Of a stretch of 31,140 nucleotides of DNA, positions 16,586 to 23,054 are shown in pieces. The stretch comes from JAKVCB01 sp963578605 (GTDB lineage Bacteria; Planctomycetota; Planctomycetia; Pirellulales; Lacipirellulaceae): positions 1 to 31,140 of the forward strand of contig CAUZEA010000070.1 in assembly GCA_963578605.1 (NCBI GenBank), given 5' to 3'. The notes below the pieces were generated by a model. The model was not told the origin of the DNA. It made no database searches and saw nothing but the letters and a program-made list of their open reading frames with translations. How positions within the stretch are numbered: position 1 is the first letter of the stretch; the number at the start of each line of letters is the position of its first letter. The position numbers and the translations under genes are program-made.

Positions 16586-17872
16586 CTATGAATGTCTCCT
16601 GGGACGTCGTTTTCGCCCACTCGGCCGAAACCGGGCTTGAACCGTGCCAATCGATTCGACCAGCGCATCGACTTCCTTGGGCGTGTTGTAGAGATAGAAG
16701 CTTGCCCGCGTGCTGGCTGTTACCCCGAACCGATCGTGGAGCGGCTGAGCACAATGATGACCTGCCCGAACAGCTATGCCATCACGGTCCAAAAGTTGTG
16801 CGATATCGTGGGCATGAGGTCGGCTCAACGTAAAACTTACCAAACCGGTCCGCTGCTCTGGCGACGGTCCCAGCATCGAAAGCCCTTCAATCTCGCACAA
16901 CTGAGCGCACGCGTAGCGAATAAGCGACTTTTCGTGGGCGTGAATCTTCTTGAGGCCAATCCCTTCGAGATAATCGACCGCTGCCCCAAGACCAATCGCG
17001 GGGCCAATCGGTGGTGTTCCCGCTTCAAACTTTGCCGGCAACTCAGCCAGCGTGAAACGATCTGCATAGACACGATTGATCATGCTCCCGCCCCCCAAAA
17101 AAGGTGGCATCGCGTCGAGCAAGCCCTCTTTACCATACAACACACCAATGCCGGATGGTCCGACCATTTTGTGACCACTAAAAGCGACGAAATCGGCATC
17201 CCACGCCAACACGTCTGTCGGCATGTGTGGTACGCTCTGGGCCGCGTCGACGAGTACTTTCGCCCCCACGGTTCTGGCTCGCGAGATAATCTCAGGAATC
17301 GGATTGACCGTCCCCAACACGTTCGATACCGACGCGACCGCGAGCAACTTTGTACGGTCGGTTAACAATGCATCGAGCGCCTCCAAAATCAGCAAACCGT
17401 CATCGGTGATCGGAATGTGTCGAATTGTCGCGCCGGTTCGCGCCACTAACTGCTGCCATGGTACAAGATTCGAATGATGTTCCATCGTGGTGACGAGAAT
17501 TTCGTCTTCTGCCCGCACGTTGGCGTCACCCCAACTGCGGGCGACCGTATTGATGCTCGCCGTAGTTCCGGAAGTAAAGATGATTTCGTGAGCATGTCGG
17601 GCATTAATAAAGCGTCGAACTTTTTCCCGTGCCTGCTCATACTGCTCGGTACTCCGTTCGCTGAGCGTATGAATCCCACGATGGACATTCGCGTAATCGT
17701 TTTCATCGAGGTGTCGCAAGGCATCGATCACGGGAACTGGTCGCTGGGTACTCGCGGCGTTATCGAGATAGATAAGCGGTTGGCCACTGTTGGCCCGTCC
17801 GGCCAGGATCGGAAAATCGGCCCGCCAGGATTCAGGGAGAATCGAAAGGTCGTCAGCCGTTGAAAGACTCAT
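16586..17872 (-). CDS. sufS: cysteine desulfurase SufS
   Basis: 428 residues, a fold type I PLP enzyme that takes sulfur from cysteine for Fe-S cluster assembly. The N-terminus 'LIYLDNAASTQRPVPVIDAL' and 'NVHRGIHTLSERST' are characteristic of group II (SufS/CsdA) desulfurases. The PLP lysine is K235 in FSGHKMVGPSGIGVLYG, and the persulfide-forming cysteine is C374 in 'RAGHHCAQPL'. A short Arg-rich tail ends the protein. It follows sufU by 60 nt on the same strand. In SufU-type systems SufU accepts the sulfur from SufS, consistent with this pairing. SufB, SufC and SufD are not in the window. Confidence 0.94.
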   Translation of the reverse strand: MSLSTADDLSILPESWRADFPILAGRANSGQPLIYLDNAASTQRPVPVIDALRHLDENDYANVHRGIHTLSERSTEQYEQAREKVRRFINARHAHEIIFTSGTTASINTVARSWGDANVRAEDEILVTTMEHHSNLVPWQQLVARTGATIRHIPITDDGLLILEALDALLTDRTKLLAVASVSNVLGTVNPIPEIISRARTVGAKVLVDAAQSVPHMPTDVLAWDADFVAFSGHKMVGPSGIGVLYGKEGLLDAMPPFLGGGSMINRVYADRFTLAELPAKFEAGTPPIGPAIGLGAAVDYLEGIGLKKIHAHEKSLIRYACAQLCEIEGLSMLGPSPEQRTGLVSFTLSRPHAHDIAQLLDRDGIAVRAGHHCAQPLHDRFGVTASTRASFYLYNTPKEVDALVESIGTVQARFRPSGRKRRPRRHS

Positions 17873-17932
17873 GGCAGATTGCGGAATGCGGGCTGTGGGG
17901 TAATGAGAAACGCAGCAATGTTCACGGCAGGG

Positions 17933-18319
17933 CTACTGGTACGGTGCGTGGACCGCGGATTGCAAAACCTTCCACGACAAAAGGCAACACTTTTGCCGGT
18001 TGGGGGTGAGACGAGGACCATACAATTCAAGCATTTTGTCTGCTGAAAAGTCTTTGATATCGTCGACCGTCTTACCAACCATCTCCTCAAGCAGCATCGA
18101 CGCAGATGCCTGGCTGATGACACACCCCTTGCCAGTGAAGTAACCATCTTCAATCGCACCGTCATCACCTAGCTTTAACTCAATCCGAACCACATCACCG
18201 CAGAGAGGGTTATTCTCCTCATGGATGTGCGTGGCGTCAGGCAAATGGCCACTATGGAAGGGGTCTTCATAGTGGTCCAGGATGTGCTCCTGGTAGATTT
18301 CTTCCTCGTTGGTTTGCAT
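17933..18319 (-). CDS. sufU: Fe-S assembly protein SufU
   Basis: 128 residues from ATG 18319; the open frame extends upstream but family similarity starts at 'EEIYQEHILDHYEDP'. Zinc/persulfide ligands are Cys40 and Asp42 in CGDVV, Cys66 in 'TGKGCVISQASASML' and Cys111 in 'NRQKCCLLSW'. The long spacing before the third Cys and the 'C..L.W' motif mark SufU rather than IscU. SufU is the sulfur acceptor and zinc-dependent partner of SufS, whose gene follows 60 nt downstream. An AACGGAA/TTCCGTT dyad lies 61-76 nt upstream and could be regulatory. Confidence 0.92.
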   Translation of the reverse strand: MQTNEEEIYQEHILDHYEDPFHSGHLPDATHIHEENNPLCGDVVRIELKLGDDGAIEDGYFTGKGCVISQASASMLLEEMVGKTVDDIKDFSADKMLELYGPRLTPNRQKCCLLSWKVLQSAVHAPYQ

Positions 18320-18379
18320 CAATTTAGTGTAGGTTGGCAACTGTCCGAAGACAACGGGCCCCAAAGACCTGCCCACCGA

Positions 18380-18395
18380 AACGGAACCTTCCGTT
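18380..18395. promoter_or_regulatory. inverted repeat upstream of sufU, possible operator
   Basis: AACGGAA-CC-TTCCGTT is a perfect 7-bp dyad with a 2-bp centre, 61-76 nt before the sufU start in the 227-bp gap after rsmE. Its size and tight spacing fit a dimeric repressor site better than a terminator. I do not recognise it as a Fur or IscR consensus. The regulatory role is inferred only from symmetry and position. Confidence 0.35.
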
Positions 18396-18546
18396 GAGAA
18401 TCGTCGTCTTTGGCGATCGTCGTTCAACTTCGTGGGACATGTTTCCAAATCTCCCTGGCGGAACAGAAAACAGGCAGGAACCGCCCGCCGCCGTCATTCC
18501 CCACAGGCTGGCCCGTTGGGACCCTGCCGGTAACTTCCGCTGGGAT

Positions 18547-19272
18547 TCAGTGATCCGTTGAGGGTTGGGCCACAGCACACACCAGCGCGAGCGCAGCCGT
18601 CTCGACACGCAAGATTCGGCAACCGAGGCTTGCCACTTGCCATCCCTGCTTCACTGCCAGGTCGACTTCACGTTCCGCAAAGCCACCTTCTGGTCCCACG
18701 GCCAAGACTTTGGTTCCTTGTGGACAAACGGATAAATCGACCATCAGCCGGCCACCGGGATGCGCGATCAGATAATGCGTATCAGGGCTTGCATCATCAC
18801 GTGAATCGTTCGCAAATTCTGCCCAGCGGCTCGCCGCTGCGATTTCCATCAGGCGATTGCGCCCACATTGTTTGCTAGCATTGATGACAGCTTGTTCAAG
18901 TCGTGCCCGCGACGCCGGTTTTGGTTCAGCGACACTCCGCTCGGTGATAAGTGGCACTAGTCTTGAAACACCTAGTTCGGTGAGTTTTTCCACCAGCCAC
19001 TTCTGTCGATCGCCTTTTGGCAAGGCCACCCCGATGATCAACGGAAAAGCGAGTTCGCGATCGATCTCAGCGCGGGAAAGGACCACGAACTCGACCTGCG
19101 ATCGCGTGGAGGCGACAACTTCAGCCACGAACTCCGCCCCGCTGCCATCGAACAGTGTGACCCGATCGCCTGCCGAAACGCGCATCACGTGAAGCAAGTG
19201 ATGCGCCTCGCTGTCAGCAAGCATCACCTGATCGCGGGTAATCGGTTCGGCCGAGTAAAATCGTTCTGACAT
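18547..19272 (-). CDS. rsmE: 16S rRNA m3U1498 methyltransferase RsmE
   Basis: 241 residues from ATG 19272; a GTG at 19281 would add three. RsmE methylates N3 of U1498 in 16S rRNA using SAM. The N-terminal PUA-like part contains 'ADSEAHHLLHVMRVSAGDRV', the family's RNA-binding signature. The SPOUT knot is seen in 'VALPKGDRQKWLVEKLTELG', 'AVGPEGGFAEREVDLA' and 'LGCRILRVETAALALV'. Its length is normal for the family. It is on the same strand as sufU-sufS but 227 nt upstream, and is divergent from the ExeA-like ATPase gene. Confidence 0.94.
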   Translation of the reverse strand: MSERFYSAEPITRDQVMLADSEAHHLLHVMRVSAGDRVTLFDGSGAEFVAEVVASTRSQVEFVVLSRAEIDRELAFPLIIGVALPKGDRQKWLVEKLTELGVSRLVPLITERSVAEPKPASRARLEQAVINASKQCGRNRLMEIAAASRWAEFANDSRDDASPDTHYLIAHPGGRLMVDLSVCPQGTKVLAVGPEGGFAEREVDLAVKQGWQVASLGCRILRVETAALALVCAVAQPSTDH

Positions 19273-19395
19273 GGGAAACACTGCACGACTGGTCGGTCGT
19301 GGCTGGCTTGAATTTCCAGCTCGACACGTAGTGTCTCTTTCTTCAAGCTAAACCGCTCATTCTACCGATCAAGACCCTATCGCAGGAGTTCTCTT

Positions 19396-19411
19396 CCGGG
19401 ACTTATCCCGG
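19396..19411. promoter_or_regulatory. perfect hairpin upstream of the ExeA-like gene
   Basis: CCGGGA, loop CTTA, TCCCGG form a perfect 6-bp inverted repeat ending 27 nt before the ATPase start, in the divergent rsmE/ATPase intergenic region. It could be an operator or a leader hairpin; no T-tract follows. Position is the only evidence. Confidence 0.3.
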
Positions 19412-19438
19412 TTTGTACCGCTAGCAGAAACCAAGCCA

Positions 19439-20251
19439 ATGTATCTCCATCACTGGGGTATCGACCGATCTCCTTTCCAAGTCGGTCCAAATCGGACCAG
19501 TTTTTATCGTAGTGTTGCACACGAGGAAGCCCTCGCCCGGATCGACTTCCTGTCGTCCCATAGGCGTCGATTGGGCCTGCTGCTGGGCGAAAGCGGAATC
19601 GGCAAGTCGCTGATCTTGCAGGTCGCAGCGCGTTCACTAAAGCGGGCTGGCAAGGTGGTGGTGCTTTTCGACCCGGCCGGTGCGAGTCCTACCAAGCTTT
19701 ATTGGCAGGTGGCAAACCAACTCGGTATTTCAAGTGCTGCGGAAGACGATTTACCGCAATTGTGGAGCCGCATCGCCGACCGCGTCCACGAAAACTGTAT
19801 TCAGCAACTCGATACGGTCCTGCTGGTAGACGACGCCGGCTCTGCCACACCCGATGTCATGACTGAGCTTCTGCGACTTCCACAGATTGATCCGCAAATC
19901 GACGCCCGCTGGACGACGGTTCTCGCAGCATCACCGGCCGGGGCCCGGCAATGGACCGAATCGCTCTGCCAGCAGATTGATCTGCGGATCGATCTGGAGC
20001 GATGGGACGAGCCGGAGACGGTCGGTTTCATCCAGATTGCACTCATTGAGGCCGGCAGGTTCACTCCCGTTTTTGATGAAGAGGCAGTGTCGACGCTGCA
20101 CAACCTGGCCAAGGGTCTCCCGCGGCACGTCGTTCGTTTGGCTGATTTTTCCATGCTGGCCGGCGCGGCTGCGAAGCTCGAAATGATTGATGCAGAAACG
20201 GTCCGGCGGGCCCATCGTGAGGTTACCCAGACGACGATGGTGGCGGTATAG
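19439..20251 (+). CDS. ExeA-like AAA ATPase
   Basis: 270 residues. The opening 'YLHHWGIDRSPFQVGPN..SFY' is typical of ExeA/GspA and TniB-like ATPases ('FGL…PF'). Walker A is GESGIGKS (50-57) and Walker B VLLVDDAG (127-134), followed by the Arg-containing 'LAKGLPRHVVRLADFSMLAG', the usual helical lid. ExeA relatives help secretin assembly through peptidoglycan, while TniB relatives serve transposons. No peptidoglycan-binding domain, secretin or transposase is seen nearby, so the role is open. The last 29 bases overlap the 3' end of the convergent DUF2130 gene. Confidence 0.85.
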   Translation: MYLHHWGIDRSPFQVGPNRTSFYRSVAHEEALARIDFLSSHRRRLGLLLGESGIGKSLILQVAARSLKRAGKVVVLFDPAGASPTKLYWQVANQLGISSAAEDDLPQLWSRIADRVHENCIQQLDTVLLVDDAGSATPDVMTELLRLPQIDPQIDARWTTVLAASPAGARQWTESLCQQIDLRIDLERWDEPETVGFIQIALIEAGRFTPVFDEEAVSTLHNLAKGLPRHVVRLADFSMLAGAAAKLEMIDAETVRRAHREVTQTTMVAV

Positions 20252-21536
20252 GCTTCGGGCTTGCCGTGGCCTGCCACGGAGACGTTACCGAATCGGGTGC
20301 ATCCTCCAATTCCAGAGTCAGGGTATCTATCCCTTCGATTTCCTGCAGGCTACTGCCAATAATGCCTTGCAGGTCTCCGTACAGACCGGTGGTACTCGCC
20401 AGCGCCCGATCGAGTTGTTTCTGGCGTTTATTCCAGTGCCGATTAAAAGCTCTTTTTTCGGCTTCCAAGTCGGTTTGCATCTCGATGTAAGGTTCCACCA
20501 GGCCGCGGATACGGTTGCGGAACTCAGAACCCGACAGGTAGTTGTAAACGAGTTCCATTTTGTCATGCTGGCCCTCGCTCGCCAGCCGGGATTGTGCTAC
20601 TTCAATCAGCATACAACGCAACGCGATTGCGGCGCTGCGGGCACATTTCCAGCTGGTGACCCACACTCCGTTCACGGCGCCAAAATATTCGACTGCCTCG
20701 GGCATAGCCGCTGTGACAATACAGGCACACGCCGCTTTTGCCTCCTGCTGGTCATCAATGGCTTTGCTCAGCCACTTGTTGCTCCAATTCTTGGTTCGTT
20801 TCGACTCCCATAGAATGGCTCCACAATCGTGGCCATGATGGTCGAACACCCGCTGGATCACATCAGCGCCACGAACGCCTTTGGCAACTGGCTCGATGGC
20901 GTCATTGGGAAACACGTTGGCCAGTAGATTCTCCAAGGCGACCTCTTGGACCTCACCCTGTATTTGCTGCGACCCCTGATCAACGCGAAACTTGAGCTCA
21001 TCAATTTGTTTGCGCAAGCCTTCGATCATCTGGTCCTTTTCAGCTTGCTTCAATTCGTTTTGTTCCTGCACCAGCTGTGTCGCCTGCTTGCGAATCTGTT
21101 GACGCTCCTGATCGATGCGCCGCGTGATTTCCAATTCCTGCTGCTCGGCCTGTGTTTGAAGCTCTCTTTGCTTCTTGCGGAGTTTCAGTTCGTGGTCACA
21201 CGCCAATTTGAGCTTTTCTTGGGTCTCCTTGAGCTCTTGGTTCCGATCGGCAATCTCGATCGCCACTGCCTGCTCCGCCTCGGTCCGGGCTTTCGCTGCA
21301 ATCTCTTTGCGTTGCTTTTCGACCGCGTTTTTTATCTGTTGCTCGATTTCTTCTTAGCTCGCTTTGAGTTGCTCACCGAGTTCCGCCAGTTTCTCGCGTT
21401 CGACCGAAAGTTTGCGGGCTTTTTGGGCAAACTCGGTTTCCAACTCACGGCGGATGGTCGCCGCAAGTTGAGCCGACATCGCCTCGCTAATCTCAATTTT
21501 GTTGCTGCAGTTCGGGCAGATGATTGGTTCACTCAT
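20223..21536 (-). pseudogene. DUF2130 protein gene interrupted by an in-frame TAA
   Basis: Start ATG 21536 has a ribosome site (AGAGAGG). The first 60 residues begin with a zinc-ribbon-like 'CPNCSNKIEI' and a charged helix, then TAA at 21356-21354 stops translation. The same frame then runs on without further stops to 20223. The downstream part has a long Gln/Glu/Lys-rich coiled coil and a C-terminal domain with 'GADVIQRVFD', 'GAILWESKRTKNW' and 'WVTSWKC', typical of DUF2130. The D…ExK spacing recalls PD-(D/E)XK nucleases, which is my inference. A CAA-to-TAA change would restore 'KASQEEIEQQ' in the coiled coil. The C-terminal part might still be made from GTG 21266 (347 residues). Function of the family is unknown. 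Confidence 0.8.
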
Positions 21537-21824
21537 CGTCGACCTCTCTATCGGTTCTGCTCACAACAACTTGGGGGGGGAAACAGTCAGCTGGCGGCGC
21601 GATTTGATTTACTGTACATCCGTCAACATGGGCCCCCTTACCAAGGTCCGCAACCCCGGCTGGAACGTGTCGCCAAAAGATCCGAAAACAGGGCAAGCGG
21701 CGTGGGACCCGCTATCCTGGCCGAGCTGCTCTTGCAAATCTTTCCAGGGCACGGGAGTCTGGCCAATATGGCGCAACAGGTCACCCGTGGATTCTCGGTG
21801 ACGTTTGGGAACGCGGCTGGAGGT
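21383..21824 (-). repeat. direct repeat copy A (orphan-gene 3' end plus DUF2130 5' end)
   Basis: About 442 bp matching 22612-23054 at roughly 88% by eye, same orientation. It contains the first ~50 codons and leader of the DUF2130 gene plus a remnant of the 3' end of the 1381-aa gene. Relative to copy B it has a 5-bp GATTT duplication and an 8-G run near 21573-21580. It abuts the 3' end of the SDR gene. Confidence 0.9.
21702..21824 (-). pseudogene. 3' remnant of the 1381-aa orphan gene
   Basis: The minus frame reads 'RVPKRHRESTGDLLRHIGQT' and 'PWKDLQEQLGQD', nearly identical to the real C-terminus of the large gene at 22923-23054. It has no start, no upstream body, and the original TGA position is TTG here. 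It is a by-product of the junction duplication, located just downstream of the SDR stop. Confidence 0.8.
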
Positions 21825-21833
21825 GATCGTTCG

Positions 21834-22589
21834 TTAGCGCAGGAACCGTCCTCCGTTAATGTCCAGCAGGGCACCGTTGACGAAGCGGGCCGCGTCACTG
21901 GCCAGAAACAGCACCGTGCCTGCCACCTCCTCGGCCTGACCGTTGCGTGACATTGGCGTCTCTTTCTTGTACTGCTCCATTCGCTCCGGCGCCGTAAAAC
22001 GCTCGTGGTGGCGGGTCTCGATGACACCCGGCATGATCGCATTCGTGCGTACCTCCGGTGCCAACTCGCGGGCCAGCGTGCGGGTCATCACCTGCAGGCC
22101 TCCTTTCGCGATCGCGTACGGTCCCGCACCATTGGCACCACCTGTCTGTACTGATAGCGAAAGATTGTTGATGATCGATCCGTTTCCCGACGCTCGCAGA
22201 TGTGGAATTGCTTTCTGCGTTACGAGAAACGCCCCCGTCAAGTTGACTGCCAGTGACTTCTCCCAAGTTTCCTGCGGACAATCCTCAATCCGCACCCGTT
22301 CCAGCGGATCACCCGCGTTATTGACCAGAATGTCCATCCGCTGCGTCTGCTCTACCAGCTTGTCCACTATCGCTGTCGCCTGTGCCGCATCCGAGAAATC
22401 CGCCTGCAGTAAAACTCCATCGCCACCACCTGCGCGAATCTCCGCGAGCGTCACCTTTGCTTGCTGCTCACTGGCGCAAAAATGCACGCCGACGAACGCC
22501 CCGGCCTCCGCCAGTCGCAGTGCTATCGCCCGGCCAATGCCCACCCCTGCCCCGGTCACCAACGCCACGCGATTGTCCAGTTCGCTCAT
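21834..22589 (-). CDS. short-chain dehydrogenase/reductase (SDR)
   Basis: 251 residues from ATG 22589, a classical SDR. The dinucleotide-binding TGAGVGIG is at residues 12-19, NNAG at 90-93, and the catalytic YAIAK has Tyr158 and Lys162, with Ser144 as the likely third residue. 'NAIMPGVIETRHHERF' and 'NGALLDINGGRFLR' complete the fold. It would reduce or oxidise an alcohol/ketone with NAD(P)(H); the substrate is unknown. The gene lies inside a ~787-bp segment flanked by two direct repeats, so it looks inserted between the orphan gene and DUF2130. Its ATG overlaps the stop of a truncated DUF2130 head (TGATG), suggesting translational coupling to a captured ribosome site. Confidence 0.93.
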   Translation of the reverse strand: MSELDNRVALVTGAGVGIGRAIALRLAEAGAFVGVHFCASEQQAKVTLAEIRAGGGDGVLLQADFSDAAQATAIVDKLVEQTQRMDILVNNAGDPLERVRIEDCPQETWEKSLAVNLTGAFLVTQKAIPHLRASGNGSIINNLSLSVQTGGANGAGPYAIAKGGLQVMTRTLARELAPEVRTNAIMPGVIETRHHERFTAPERMEQYKKETPMSRNGQAEEVAGTVLFLASDAARFVNGALLDINGGRFLR

Positions 22590-22765
22590 CAATACAGCCC
22601 CCGGATGGTTCCCGCCAGTTTCTCGCGTTCGACCGAAAGTGTGCGGGCTTTTTCGGCAAACTCGGTTTTCGACTCCCGGCGGATGGTCGCCGTAAGTTGA
22701 GCCGACATCGCCTCGCTGATTTCAATTTTGTTGTTGCAGTTCGGGCAGATAACTGGTTCACGCAT
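22589..22765 (-). pseudogene. truncated DUF2130 head ORF, 58 codons, coupled to the SDR gene
   Basis: From ATG 22765 the frame begins 'MREPVICPNCNNKIEISEAM' and keeps DUF2130-like sequence to 'LSVEREKLA' (residue 51). It then runs into seven unrelated residues and stops at TGA 22591-22589. The start and ribosome site (GGGAGG) are conserved with the full-length copy. The stop overlaps the SDR ATG as TGATG. It may act today as a leader ORF for the SDR gene; the CPNC zinc-ribbon is intact, so a functional mini-protein cannot be excluded. Confidence 0.75.
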
Positions 22766-23054
22766 CGTCGACCTCCCTATCGGTTCTGCTCACAACAACC
22801 TGGAGGGAAACAGTCAGCTGGTGGCGCGATTTACTGTACATCCGTCAATATGGACCCCCCTACCAAGGTCTGCAATCCCTCCCTTTCGGTTAGAAGGTGT
22901 CGCCCAATGATCCGAAAACAGGTCAATCGGCGCAGGGCTCGCCATCCTGGCGGAGCTGCTCTTGCAAATCTTTCCAGGGGAGGGGAGTCTGGCCAATATG
23001 GCGCAAGATGTCACCGGTGGATTCTCGGTGGCGTTTGGTAACGCGGGTGGCGGT
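22612..23054 (-). repeat. direct repeat copy B (true 3' end of orphan gene plus DUF2130 head)
   Basis: About 443 bp matching 21383-21824, same orientation. It holds the last ~40 codons and TGA (22925-22923) of the 1381-aa gene, the ~157-bp spacer, and the first ~51 codons of the truncated DUF2130 copy. Differences from copy A are spread along the repeat and concentrated in the non-coding spacer around 22865-22900. Confidence 0.9.

Noticed and set aside
21354..21356. Programmed recoding at the DUF2130 TAA
   Set aside because: TAA is not used for selenocysteine or pyrrolysine, and no slippery site or recoding structure is evident; a nonsense mutation is simpler.
20946..21950. Long plus-strand open frame (334 codons) rich in Leu and Phe
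   Set aside because: It is antisense to the DUF2130 coiled coil, whose Gln/Lys/Glu codons read as Leu/Phe on the other strand; it runs through the repeat and has no family features.
22382..23041. Plus-strand open frame (219 codons) across the SDR 5' end and repeat B
   Set aside because: Low-complexity Pro/Arg/His composition, crosses the recombination breakpoint, and is antisense to two well-supported genes.
21383..23054. Classical insertion sequence or transposon carrying the SDR gene
   Set aside because: The repeats are direct and contain host gene ends; there is no transposase, no terminal inverted repeat and no short target-site duplication.
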